Below the pieces are notes generated by a model. That model searched no databases. It had not been told where the DNA came from and saw only the letters and a program-made list of their open reading frames with translations. A stretch of 64,000 bases of DNA, taken from NCBI GenBank assembly GCA_030268105.1, contig BSDZ01000020.1, positions 1,380,001 through 1,444,000 of the forward strand. Reading direction: 5' to 3'. Positions 1 through 26,738 of this stretch are shown piece after piece (position 1 is the first letter of the stretch; every line of letters begins with the position of its first letter). The translations under genes were made by a program, and so were the position numbers. Origin of the DNA: Volvox africanus. Taxonomy: Eukaryota; Chlorophyta; Chlorophyceae; Chlamydomonadales; Volvocaceae.

Positions 1-812
1 TGGAGGCGGGGTATTTGGAATTTGATTGTTTATTAAGGTCAAAATCCCAGCATGCAAGCCACATAGATGTGTAATCCTGACTAAACCTATTTAAAAAGTC
101 CCCTAACGAAAAGAATAAGCAAATGAAATGAGTGCCGGAAATCGAGTTAATAATTGTAGGTAGACACTTATTAGCTTGCAGGGTAATGTACGTAGCGAAG
201 TTGAAGGGACTGAAAAGGGCCGATACGAACTGTGACGGGATACACACATACATACACATACAAACACGTAGTAGTGCACACGGAAATGGGCAACCCTACA
301 AGGGGGGGGTTCCCCGAGGCGCTTCACGCAGCGGCCCAGCCAGGAAACCTGCTGCTGAGATGCAGCAGTCGACGGCAGTTTGATGTTTTTTAGTAATGGT
401 AATAGCTATAGAGTTTAACAATATGTGTAATGTAGTGTCATCAGATATGCATACTATAGTATGCATTGTTGCGTATTATTGAAACAAAATACAGTAAAAT
501 AGTATAGCTATAGTCTATTATAGTAATAAACTAGTAAATTCGTATAATATAGTCATATATTATATTGATGTACAGCAAATAATAACATACACAGCAAGTT
601 TAATAACAACCCCTGAAGCAATGTTTTGTCCTACATAGTCAGCCAGCCAATCAAGGGCGAGCTCCTTTATTTCATTCCATCACTCTCTCACCTGCCTAGA
701 CATGTCATCTATATATGAAGTACCAAGAAATTATAAAACTCTATGCTAACTAATAATCTAACAACACTATTGTTGGGCGGGCCCAACATGTATTTTGCCA
801 CCCTTGCTTCAG

Positions 813-3800
813 TTGACTTCTGCGCTCAGTCACCCTGTGGAACCGGCGTTACTTGCACTAACCTTCAGACAACCTGGACTTGCGGCAGCTGTCCAGCCTA
901 CATGGTGTCCAGTACCACTGTGATCTTGGGGTTGCAGGGACCTACGTGCACACCCCGTAAGTTGTGTGGCGCACGCACGTATGGTCATATACATATACAT
1001 ATATCATACATACATCTAATAATATATATCTGCATATATATATGCAGATATACATATGCATATATATATATATTATTATATGTATGTATGATATATGTAT
1101 ATGTATAACATGCAGATATATTTATTTGCAGATATATACATGTTGCACGCAACATACCCCTTAACAATCAGATGGCCCTGCTGGGAGTGAGGTACAGTGC
1201 CATCACAAATTCATAACAGTCAAATATTCGATCGATTCCTCAAGGCCATTGAACTCGATAAGGAGTTGAATATTATTTTAGGCCAGCGGGGCCCCAGCAG
1301 TGAGTAATTGAGCAACATCCAAGCAACACCCTAAAGGAAATGGGATGCCCTATCCCTACGTCTCAATCGAATTCGGCACTACTATTAGTTTTTGGGTTCG
1401 GCGCTCACAGTTAGTGTCCCACAGGTTCCAGCGGATCAGCGGCGCAATCGATCAACATCTGCTCTCGGTCAGTTTGCAAGCTAACCACCATAACTTATGA
1501 TGTCCTGGCTATATTTACGATCCAGCTAGTTCAGGGGGTGCTAACTAACTCATCATGAACCCTTTGCTGACAACTTATTAAGGACTGAGTATATGAAGAT
1601 CTAAAGCCAGAACGTTTGTTGACCAGACATGCAGAGGTACTCTTAAACCCTACGCTCGTGTGAATCTTACAAAGAAGTAAACAAACTGACTAACAGCCTC
1701 TAGCTAAACGCTTCTAATGTATATTGATCGATATAGCAATAAATATTAATGGGTATAATAATTAATTAATTAATTAAATAATGGGTATAATAAATAATAG
1801 GTCTGCTACGTTTGAAATCCAAGACCTAGGTGGAAGCTATTACTTCAAGACCTACTGAACTCAGAATGGCAACCTAGGGTACCTGAAAGTAAAATGGCTG
1901 AGCTTCCGCGCCAATGGATTCCAACCACCAATGACGATACCAAAAGCCGGTGCCTGCAATCGGATGCGTAGACGGTAGGGCATTTTGATGACGGAAAAAT
2001 AGAAATTTATGGATTAGTGCTAAAAAGTCCTAGCACTTGTGAAATAAAGCTTTTATCGATGAATTTGAAACTCAATCAAAAGGTAAGTTTCTTTCCCTTG
2101 CATTCGAATTGTTGGATCTGATCAACAATACATTTGTGGTAGTTATCTGGAAAATTACTCCTCTAGCGCAATAGACTTAAATTTTATTCAGTATAAATTT
2201 TTATTGAACATTCATCATACATACCCAAGCCGTGTGATAAGTAATTTAGCAATTTCAATTATTCCATCCACAATTACTGCATCATCTAAATGTATTCCTA
2301 CCACGTGCTGCTTATATGAGTTTTATAGGCTTTTACCTTCCCCGTACCTTTGCTACAGCTACAGCTACTGTACTTGCTGTGTGGATATACACATGTAATG
2401 CTTCCAGGTGACTTCTGCTCGTATGGCCCCTGCGGAAGTGCTCCTTGTACCAACTTGGTAACGACCTGGACTTGTGGCGCCTGTCCATCGCCCAGTTTCT
2501 TTACCACATCTACAATTGCTGGAGTGACGGGAGCCGCATGCATGACAGGTTCGTAAAAGATGTACAAACATACATATATATACATATGTGTGTGTATGTG
2601 TGTGTTATCTATATATGCAGATCCCGTTCATTATGAGCACGAGTCTGTCTCTGTAAGCAAGATGCAAATAAAGGCAATCTATCTCCGATGAAGCATGTTC
2701 CGTACGTGCTTCAGTATTATTGTTCCCGGGGCCGTTCAAGGCCGCCTAGGGTCGGGTGTGTGTGTGCATATGATGAGTGTTACTCAGGCGTGGTTCATGT
2801 TAAATGTAGATGTAATATTCCTCAAACCTTGTGATTATCTATGTAATTCTTACGCAAGTTTCACACTATACCTTTTACACTAACAGATAGCGAGGTATAC
2901 TAAACTCATAACCCAAACGTCGTATATCTTAAATATATAGAGAGAGGGAGAGAGACATTGCCATTACATAAGCCATTATATCAGCCGTGTGTTCCCGCCT
3001 GCGCTGTGGTTCTGCCCGGTCAGGTCAGGGCCCCCAGTGCTTGTCCGTTCAGCAGGACAACTCGCCCACAGTGTAACACCTAAAGCATCATATATATTTA
3101 CCCACATGCTTGCAGATACTCCACCTCCTGTGAGCTGCATCAAAACGCAGTTTAACGTGGTTGGGTCCTGCCAGAACTCGCCACCAAATCAGTATTACTT
3201 TGGCAACGGAGTGACGGACGTGACATACACATTGGCATACACGTATGCGGATGGGACCAGATCTCCACCGTCTAACATGAACTTGAGGGCTTCGACCACC
3301 AACTACGTGATGCCAGGCGTGTACTTTGAATTTGCTTCCAGCATCTCAACCCTTCTTCAGGGTGTCGGTCCGTCAGGAAAGCGCCGCACTGGCATCGTGC
3401 TGCAGAGGTCGGGAAACATCAATACTCTCGTTTTCCCGGTCTACGGACCAACCAATTTTGATGGGTTGAGTGTCGACGTCGTACGTATAGAATTGGGCGT
3501 AGTGCCCTTTGATTGTACGTTGTATGGCAGTAACGGTGTAAACTGCATGGACTGGATGCAACCCCCTCGTTTTATGAATTTCTCTGGATGGCGGGGGCCG
3601 AATAATGCAGCATCCGGAAACACACCCTTGTATGCTTCCCTCGGCGCACAAGTGCCTCCGCTGGTCTTCAACGGCCCGGGCAGCATGCGGTCCAAGTACT
3701 ACATCCTCTACGAGTTCTACACCAATAATGGGACGGGTGGCCACCGGACCTATCCAACATCGGTTCTCAACCTTGCATTCGATGTTAGCAACCCTTCACA

Positions 3801-3990
3801 ATCCCAGCCCACTATCTACGTGGAGTTCCCTGAACCAGGTTTCTCGCTATCCCCATCAGACGCTCTCATCATACAGCGTGTGGACCTCAGCATCCAAAAG
3901 GTCATTGATGTTGCTCGGATATCCGGAGCTTTTGTTCAAAACACCCGCTGGCTGACCTTCACAGATCGAACCCCGTTTCCCGCCTTATGA
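813..3990 (+). CDS. Extracellular EGF-like repeat protein, 3' part of gene (5' end not found)
   Basis: Three exons are supported: 813-956, 2408-2548 and 3116-3990 (stop). The first two each encode one EGF-like module with the spacing DFC-x4-PCG-x4-CTNL-x-TTWTCG-x-CP and are both phase 1 at each end, so they can be duplicated or skipped without shifting the frame. The third encodes about 290 residues of an unrecognised, cysteine-poor beta-rich region beginning DTPPPVSC. Acceptors are ttgcttcag, gcttccag and cttgcag; donors are GTAAGT, GTTCGT. TGTAA follows the stop at 4136. No initiator or signal peptide was found, so upstream exons probably lie before the window. A secreted or cell-wall/matrix role is inferred from the disulfide-rich modules only. 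It could be the ectodomain of a receptor whose other parts I cannot see, as the next plus-strand gene is a receptor-like kinase. Confidence 0.62.
989..1106. repeat. Long AT-rich inverted repeat (hairpin) in EGF gene intron
   Basis: The arm at about 989-1029 pairs with about 1066-1106 over some 41 bases with one mismatch. The loop contains a second perfect 22-bp palindrome centred near 1041 (ATCTGC...GCAGAT). It begins 32 bases after the splice donor at 957. Confidence 0.85.
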
Positions 3991-4135
3991 TGAGGTACGA
4001 AGGATAACATCATAGACACATATACATAATAAATACATATATACATATTTTTAACATGGCATATGCATGCATATCTGTTACTAAAATAAAACCCTCAACG
4101 TAGTTATGCATACGTAATATACACATGAATATATG

Positions 4136-4140
4136 TGTAA
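4136..4140 (+). terminator. TGTAA poly(A) signal of EGF gene
   Basis: TGTAA lies about 145 bases after the stop at 3990, the usual green-algal poly(A) signal and distance. Confidence 0.5.
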
Positions 4141-5472
4141 ATGTGTATAATCTCTCTGCCTGCTGCCCCTTTTCCTCTGTATACACGTGTGTCTTTTACC
4201 TTTATTTTCAGGAAGAGGCATTTCGTGTCATCATGGTAACGTTGTAGTCAGTTCTCTTCTACGCCGATCATACATAATCAGTCATAGCCTTGCTTTTGCA
4301 ACCACCGGGCTACTGGCAGCTGCATCCAAGTAGGGTTTTATTTGTACTGCAATGCGGTGCCTGCCTGTACGAGGAGCAGCAACAAGCTGGTGGTCCGTGC
4401 ATCCATACGTACCTGGATTTGGTATCTTTCCTTCTTTCCAGAAGAAGGATATGTCATCACATGCTTGTGCATGATTTATGGTGGCTCTATTAGGACGAGA
4501 ACATACGTCGTCATTGGGTGTTTGTGGTTTGGATAACTACTTTCCAGAAGCAGCTCAAGCAAACAAAGTGACAAATGTCGAACCTACACGGCTTGCCTGG
4601 TCCGGCCAGTCCATCTAGGCGAAAACAAATATGTTTTACAGCGATGCTTTGCACTTTTACTAGGGCACAGCATGTGAAAAAGTGCGTAAAAATCGTTTTT
4701 GCACTGACGCTCATGATAGCTACGATCGACATGTACATCGGCGTGAATATATTTGTTTATGTAGGTACGTACGTGGGGGTCATATATGCATGTGCATTTT
4801 CGTTTGCCGCGCTTCAACTTGTTGGCCGTACGTTTATGTATGTATGTACACTGTGGGCGAGCAGGGCCCCCGGCATAACCCATGTATGGGGGTTAGGGCG
4901 CCGGTTGGGGTCGGTTGGAAGGGGTTCAGGCAATGAATCCCTAGCTAACCCACAGGAAGTATATATAAGGGAGCGAGCAGGCACGCGGTGAGCCAGCTTG
5001 CGGCCGACAAGGCCATTGGCTGCACGAAACGGTTATGAAGAGGGCGGACGAGGTGAAGCTAGACAAGCTAAACGCTGCTGGATAATGATGATGACGATGT
5101 TGATGATGATAATGATGTTGATGTGTCGGGGGAGATGCTGTGCCAGTTTGCGAGCCATTCAACTTTGATTATATAAGTAAAATAAATATAGTACATACGA
5201 CCACCTTGTGTAATAATAAATGTTCTTAAGCATTTCTAACCTCGGAGGGGGGGAGAAACCCTACCCAATGGAACTTAAAGCAAGAACGTTTCGAATACAT
5301 TATAAAGTAGATAGATACGACGACATTATTGTTATTTTCCACTACTGCGACCACTGGCACAGCCACCGCTAGCACCATCACCATCACCACCACCACCGAC
5401 CAGCCAACCAGCCACCGGTGCCTTCGTCCGGTCGCTACACTGGCCTAAGCGCCCCCCTGCGCCCCCTAGCGC
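4141..5472. other. Intergenic region, no supported gene
   Basis: Between the convergent EGF gene and acireductone dioxygenase gene. Contains a TGATGA/ATGTTG simple-repeat patch near 5086-5125 and a CACCATCACCAC patch near 5371-5396. Short open frames around 4290-4540 and 4575-4990 show no recognisable motif and no consistent splice pattern. Confidence 0.5.
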
Positions 5473-8400
5473 CTAAGCGCCCACCGCCGCGGCCTCGCCC
5501 CTGCAGGCGAACTTCTCAAGGTACCGGGAACGGGATGGGTGCTCGTCCTGGGGACGGTTGTACGGCGTCCAGATGGGCGCCCCCACGAATAGACGCATGG
5601 CCTGAACAGGCAATCCACATACGGGCACGCAGAGGTCGGTAGGAACATCGGTAAAAACATGCAGGCAGGCAGGTAGGCAGGTAGGAGGCAGACAGGCAGG
5701 CAAGCAGGCAGGTAATAAAATGACGGTTGCAGTGAAAGCATTACTGGATAGACGATGTTGGAATGAAGGGGGTGGGGGTAGTGCGCGCGGCCGTCAAAAC
5801 AAAAGTCAGTAGAGCTCAGGTGAATGCGACGTTGCTTGCTGGCTGGTCGGTTGTCGCGATGTATTCGATCCATTAGTCAGGCGGCAACAACCACTGGGTG
5901 GCCAACGGCCTGGCGTTATGTGCGGCGGCACACGCACAGATAGATAACAGTAACCTTCATCATGTACGAATAGGGTTATCTGTTTAGTTAGTGTCGGTTA
6001 ATCTATGGGTCATTTCATTGAGTTTGTTGAATCCAGATCTTCATTCAGTAGATTGCGGGTTATATGGGCACAACTCTATGTTTCTTGCATGCTGTCATCC
6101 TCATCCCATTTGACCTTTGACCCTGAAGTACAGAGGTAACTATAGTACGGAGGTCAACCTACATTATGCAGATATGTATTTATATACATAATGCTTTTAG
6201 ATATTCATGGGGCTACCGCTCAACATACTTTAAAAGGGTCATAGCTTAAAGATTTCATATCAGTTACTAGACTAGCTAAATGAAAGCAAAAGTTTGCAAG
6301 CAAGCAAGCACATTTTGCCGGCGGCAAAACTTTCCGAGGGCCTTACCATAAGGACTCGTGATCACAGTGCAGGTGAAAGCACCACATATACACAGGTATT
6401 GCTCAATAAACTACCTAAACCTAAAACAATAAAACTGCCTATTAAGATAATTACTTGAAGATTTAAAAGATATTGATCTACAATTACCAGATTACCAGGC
6501 ACCGATGTACGACAAGTGCCGATGTTGCGACTCTTTATCACCTTGGTGTAGTTGTTGGTGTCCAAGGTGAAACGGTGGTAGATCCCCTCCGGCAGTACGA
6601 TCAGATCGCCCTTACGGCAGTCGATCCGGATCCAGTGATCGTCGAAATCCCGTACGTCGAAGTATCCTGCAGAAAGGAATTAATTATCATTACGACCGCT
6701 ATGCATGGCGACCGCTAAATATACCTAAATGGTGTTGTCCATCGAGAATATAAAATATTCGTTAGGTTAACCAACTCATGTGAAAATGTTAATCGACGTA
6801 AAACATGTTCGCGGTCATGTTTTACCGCAAAATCATTTTCGCTTATGATAAAATATAAAACCTCTATATACTTAATGGTTTCAAATTCGATTCGATGGGC
6901 GACACGACCATTTCATTGTACCTGAGCCATCCAACACGAAGCGAATCTCGTCGTCCGAGTGGATGTGTTCCTCGTAAAACATCTTGATCTTCTCGTCGTA
7001 GTTCGGCAGCGTGGTGGGTGAGATGTTGACAATCTCCTGCGTGATTGTCGTACACACAAATGCCGTAACGTCCTGTAAAGGGGGAACTCGCACCCCGGCA
7101 TCACGCGCTGCTGCACCCTGTGTTACACGTCCTCCGTTGTCACTTTTAAAGAATCAAGGAAGAGAGAGCACAACGGCTTGCAACAACCACCCCCAGAATG
7201 AAACGACATAAGTGAGCCATGTGAGAGTGTGAATAAGACGTTTGTTAATTGTAGATAATTGTTAATTGTGGATACTGCGTTTTTTAATGTCATTGATCCA
7301 AAGACGAGACATACATAGCCATTTATGACATGCACGACGATATAGTACAATAACATATGCCATCCAGGGAGGGTGTCAATTCTGTTTGGTTTTGTTATAC
7401 TGATATTCTATTTTCAAGTAATCAATAAAAGACAAGAACTTATGCCCGCCAAGCACTTTTGCTGTATCGAGATAATACTATTCCGTACATTTTCATTTCT
7501 TCGGTAAACCCGTACCATGTACGAGTAGTTGTACACTTTACGGATGGCGGCGAGTCGTGGATCCGTTTCGTGCTTGTCGGCGTCCAGGCTCCAGTATAGG
7601 ACACCCAGCTCGCGCAGTTTGGAGAGCGGGCAGGGCTCATGGGGATTTCGGCTGGCCCGTGGGTATGTACGACATGGTCATGTACGGCATGGGCACAACG
7701 AGCACCGAGCATAATTACGTAAGCGTACGATGGCAGATGAGTTGTCTCTTTTTTTATTACTTTCCTTTGTTTAATTATGATAAATCAGCACATGTGCATA
7801 CATTTATCTATTAAAACCGGAATATAACTAAACATGATATATAACAAGGATAGACGTGGAGGGCAATAGGAAGGTAAGAAGGCCACTCTAAGTTGTAGGA
7901 CAGCAACCAGGGGGGGGGGCAGCAACGAACAGCGAAGAGAAGACGAAATCTGAGTCCGGGTAAAGAGAGCCCTAAGGACAAGTTGGTTACCCATGTAATA
8001 TGCACGAAACACATCTGCATGACGGCCGTGAGAGGGGTGCGGGAGGTGTGGGAGCGGGTGCGGAAAAAACACAATCAACAATGGCGACTGAGAGAGACAG
8101 AGAGGAAATGCCAACGGATGACAGAGAAATGCTAAGACAGTCAGAAAGACTGCAACAGCAGGCACGGCTGCAATCCCCACACAACGGAAATCGGAAATCG
8201 CGCTTAGTTGCGCAGGTAAGGGAGACCGCAGGGCCTGGCGCTTTGAGCGTATACCTATGGGGAAGATTGTGTCATAATTATAATGTGGAAGGAGCAGGAC
8301 ATATTGAGAGGCGCTGCAGCTTTCGGGCGAGATGGAGGATTGAGAGGAATCCGGAGGAGGAGGAGGAGAAGTGTAAGATGGGGAAATTGATACCAGGCAT

Positions 8401-8900
8401 CCAAAGTCTCTGAGCACGATTGATCACTCAGACGAGTTACGACATTAAAAGGTCTTGCATTCATCGTGCTTAGCGTAATGGCAAGAGTAATGGCAAGAAA
8501 ACAAGCAGCTGCAGTCCGCCTGGCGCAGCCGCATAGCACGGCAAAAAGGGACCCGAAGAATCGACGACAGGTGCTTGACTTTATATGCATGATCATATAA
8601 TCAAGATCACATCATCCCTTCCCCACCGGTGCGGCAATCGCTGGTCATCGGTAGAATCGTCCATGTACCATGCTTCAATCTTGACTGACTCGGGCGGGTC
8701 AGGCTGCATAATAAGGAAATAGATTTATGTTCATGTCAACTTTTATTATTGTGAAGATGGGATCAGAACACAAGCAAAGGTAGTGTCGACGCCGATTGGC
8801 AATCTTAAGCTCAATGCGCGAGGATGTTGTATATCAACTTAGATTTTGTTGAAAGTACCTGAGCAAGTTCGAGCTCTTCTGGTGTAAACTCAGATGCCAT
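5473..8900 (-). CDS. ARD: Acireductone dioxygenase (methionine salvage)
   Basis: Six exons in transcription order: 8900-8859, 8703-8627, 7651-7516, 7036-6922, 6666-6542, 5601-5473; total 207 codons plus stop, matching the family's usual 180-200 residues. The enzyme oxidises the acireductone of the methionine salvage cycle: with iron it gives the 2-keto acid and formate, with nickel an off-pathway product and CO. The cupin metal ligands are visible: H-x-H-x3-E in [12 protein letters not shown] and a later H in IYHRF. Family signatures [28 protein letters not shown] and [12 protein letters not shown] occur in order. Start is the only ATG fitting exon 1 ([10 protein letters not shown]). Exon 4 could instead begin at an upstream acceptor near 7078, adding 14 residues; I chose 7036 because it gives the family spacing between YSYM and SPTTLPNY. 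A cytosolic location is expected from the lack of a leader. Confidence 0.95.
5661..5711. repeat. GGCA tetranucleotide repeat in ARD intron 5
   Basis: Run of GGCA/GGTA units in the last intron of the acireductone dioxygenase gene. Confidence 0.8.
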
Positions 8901-9176
8901 TTTAGCCGGTGCTCGTCAAAATAGACAAGACTTGTGCTAGCGGAGGATCCCTTGCAAAATCGCGAATGGTATCAAGATTAAACCAAGATGCAAAAGTAAA
9001 TAAGATTCTATTACATCAGGAAGCAGGATGGCCTTATAATCTCATCAATTTGGCCTCCACCGTACGACCGGCCGTCTGACCCATCGATAGCGTCGTACAT
9101 ACGCCGCTCCAACAAATCGTCCTTAATGCAATAACAGTAACGAGGTAGACCTCACACCTGCTATTTAAAACTGCTT

Positions 9177-9633
9177 CTAGTGTCGTAACTGGTCCCACGT
9201 AGCCTTTTTCTCTGTTTCTTGTGAGCTCCTGCGTAAGTAGAGCAGATAGACCAGTCCCCATGGATCCCTATGCTCTTGCATCTGTACATCTCCCTCACCC
9301 TCAATCCGCTGCTGCCATGCTGAAACCGCAGCGACATCGCCATTTTGATCTGCCCACCTCAGCCAGTGTCGCTAGTGTCTTCAGCCGTCGCCTGCATTGT
9401 ACCTCAACGCCACTGAATCCCCGATCTCGCGGCCGCTCTAGATCCAATCTAGATCCAACCATACAATCGTCTCTACGGGGGCCTCTGAGGTTCAATGTCT
9501 TTCTCTGTGGAAGATGTCCGATGACAGGGACGACCTGGGGCCACGATAAGGCCCAAAGGCAGCAAAAACGGTTAAGTGTGTGAGGGGGGGGGAGGTGAGG
9601 GAAGCGGGTGAGGTAGGGGGGGGAGGGAGGCAT
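9177..9633 (-). CDS. Candidate two-exon gene, function unknown
   Basis: Exons 9633-9403 and 9371-9177 join in phase 0 to give 141 codons plus stop, starting at the ATG at 9633. The donor is GTACAA and the acceptor ends CTAG, both weak. The second exon is aromatic- and Trp-rich (for example RHWLRWADQNGDVAAVSAW) and reads like real protein, but I recognise no family. A further open segment in the same strand at 9146-9011 (starts DDLLERRMYDAID) may be another exon, in which case the stop at 9177 is an artefact of a wrong donor. TTACA (TGTAA on this strand) lies at 9011-9015. It is head-to-tail with the acireductone dioxygenase gene, 276 bp upstream of that gene's start. Confidence 0.3.
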
Positions 9634-9771
9634 CGATCAGTCCACAAGGCTACACAATCCATCGGGAACGGGTTGGGAGCCAGTGGATCATATCTGAGTG
9701 GGGATGAAATAATTGGTAAATCGTAATCGAAACTTACTAAATCAGAATAGCAACATCGCTGAAGCACACAA

Positions 9772-10170
<399 letters not shown>

Positions 10171-10251
10171 ACACATATACACCGATTGCAGGGTGATGAA
10201 TTGCCCAGCAGCAAATGCAGCCAACCGTTGTCGGTCGTACAGCCAATAATA

Positions 10252-11030
10252 TCAGGCTAATACTGTTGAGGATTGTATAGCAGCGGCTGCGCAGCTTACT
10301 CGAGTGCGACGCATCTCAAAGTAGAACATCAGCGCGGGACCCAATATCACTGCGGCCTCGGCCATTCTGGCTTACAACTGTCATATCTCCTACTCCCTCT
10401 ACTACGCTCATTAGAACGCTTACGATTAACAATAGTAGTGAAGCCAGTGGGCCAGCTGGCCGCGCTTCGCGCCTTGTAATTCCTCACAGGCCTGCATTCT
10501 ACCTGCTATCTTCAGAAGTGATACAGCCCAGGACATGGACCACGCAACAAAAGTACAGATACAGACATAATGTAGATCATTTCAACATGAATTGAAAGTT
10601 ATGAAAAAGTCAAGAAATGCCACAGTCTTTCTGCCTCCCTTGCAAGCCCGTGATGCTTTAAGCGCTGACTAAGGGCTGAAATTTGCATCGCAACATACTT
10701 TTGGGTTCGGAGATATATATTTTTTCAGAAGGATTACATAAGATTTGTATGGATGCAGCGGGAATCTGGGAAATCAGTACTGGGAAATCAGTACTGGATA
10801 CGCCGCGTGCCGTTGGTGTTCTCTGGGCACCGATTCTCTTTCGTGTGTACATTTCCTGATTTATTTAAGTTACTCATAAGCGAATCTAATTGATGACCTG
10901 CTGTGGTATGCGCGCACCGGTGATACATGCAGATGAAAGGCCCTGAACGGCGTGGCAATTTTAAGGTTTTCGAGTCCTTGAAAAATATAATAAATTTATA
11001 ACGGAAAAGACTTTTCGCCGCACCAAACAT
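10252..11030 (-). CDS. Small four-exon gene, conserved-looking, function unknown
   Basis: Exons 11030-10918, 10765-10699, 10491-10431 and 10370-about 10252. Phases agree at every junction (2/1, 0/0, 1/2), which is strong support for one transcript. Donors are GTGCGC, GTATGT, GTTAAT; acceptors end CCCAG, TGCAG, TAAG. The product is about 105-120 residues: a basic, aromatic N terminus (MFGAAKSLFRYKFIIFF), a middle segment HRFPLHPYKSYVILLKKY, a charged helix, and a hydrophobic stretch AAVILGPALMFYFEMRRTR near the C terminus that could cross a membrane. The last exon may read through to the stop at 10252 or splice again to a stop at 10257. A small organelle membrane or respiratory-complex subunit would fit size and composition, but this is inference. 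TTACA (TGTAA on this strand) is at 10133. Confidence 0.5.
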
Positions 11031-11272
11031 CTAGTACATGGGAGATTGGGCCCCGAGCGAAATACGAGACAAGATAAGTTAGAACGTACTGTACACTGTA
11101 TACGTATTTGGGTTGTAACGAGATACAAATAATCGCTCTTGAAATTACATGTAAGCAATCAGGGTGTTAGTAAGTGCCCACTAGCGGAGGTTTCTGAAGG
11201 TGGAGATTCCGTTCGCGAAAGGTGTACGGGTGCTTACTAATTTAACATTTAGACCTTGTAGATGAAGCGTAT

Positions 11273-25662
<14,390 letters not shown>

Positions 25663-25672
25663 TGTCGTACGA

Positions 25673-25677
25673 TGTAA
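25673..25677 (+). terminator. TGTAA poly(A) signal of receptor-like kinase gene
   Basis: TGTAA 11 bases after the stop of the putative last exon; another TGTAA at 25067 would serve the shorter form stopping at 24830. Confidence 0.4.
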
Positions 25678-26582
25678 TGGTATAAATCGTCAGTAGGGTA
25701 TTTGCACCTTGGAATGCATGATGGGGTTCTGACACGCTGTGCCGCGGTACGGCAGACCAACATGACTCTGTACGGAGGTGCTGCACAATGGCGCGAATAA
25801 ACGCGACTCAACTGGCTGGAATTAAAGCGTGATGTATGTCCATGTATACATACATCACTGCATCAATGACTTCTCATCCGAAGTGCTCCAACCCCAACAT
25901 CTGAGCAGCAGAAAACGATCATGGCGGTTTTAGCATTTAGGCTGGGTAGACCTTTCTTCCCGAGAAAATACTCATAAGGCAAATGCCGTATTTGCTGTGC
26001 ATTCCGTACATGTCACATCAAGTGTTTTCGGGAAGCCGTGCGTTCCGCACCTTTCCTTCGCCTTATTCGCTCCTCTGCTATTTTGCTCTTCTGGGAGGGC
26101 GGGTGGTGGTGGAGGGGAGAATGCTCCGCTTCCGTTAGCAACTAGGAATCACGGTGATGCTGGTTGGTTGCGGGAATTTCGGTTTACGGTTAACGGCTTG
26201 AAGTCTTGGAAGGAAGGGGACTACGCGAACGATCTGACGCCACCACCTTCGTTAGTTTGCCAAAATGCTGTCGAGATTTGCCGTACCATGTAATGTAATG
26301 TGATGTGTGATGTGGATTTTCATAATGCGATCCACCTGGGTGGTGGATCTGAACCTCCCGCTGTGGATGTGAACATGCAAAACATAATCGGTGGATGTCC
26401 GAATAAAGCTGAGGATATGGTTTCGAATTGTTTGTTTCTGTGAGATATTTTATTGCAAAATAATTGTAATGGTAATACATTAATTGTGGCGGCGTGTATG
26501 TGGAAGGCAAGCTGCAGAGGTGGATAGGATTCGCGGTTATGCAACTAAACATTTTTATTCAGTTGAGGGACCAGACACAGCT

Positions 26583-26634
26583 GGTGATGGTGATGGTGAT
26601 GGTGATGGTGATGGTGGTGGTGATGGTGGTGGTG
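26583..26634. repeat. (GATGGT)n microsatellite
   Basis: Tandem GATGGT/GGTGAT units. Confidence 0.9.
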
Positions 26635-26690
26635 AAGCGGTTCATTCTAACTGGAAAACCAACGTTTAAATTTTGTGGACCACGGGGGGA

Positions 26691-26738
26691 GTTAGGGTTT
26701 TAGGGTTGAAACTCAAAATCCTTAACCCTAAACCCCGG
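26691..26738. repeat. Short inverted telomere-like motif
   Basis: GTTAGGGTTTTAGGGTT is followed 16 bases later by AACCCTAAACCCC, the opposite orientation. TTTTAGGG is the Chlamydomonas-type telomere unit. Confidence 0.6.

Noticed and set aside
8000..8413. 137-codon plus-strand open frame and 210-codon minus-strand frame in the same place
   Set aside because: Both lie in an intron of acireductone dioxygenase, have low-complexity composition and no domain.
9429..9445. GCGGCCGCTCTAGA, resembling a NotI-XbaI vector polylinker
   Set aside because: Only about 14 bases match and the flanks differ from common polylinkers; it sits inside an open coding-like exon.
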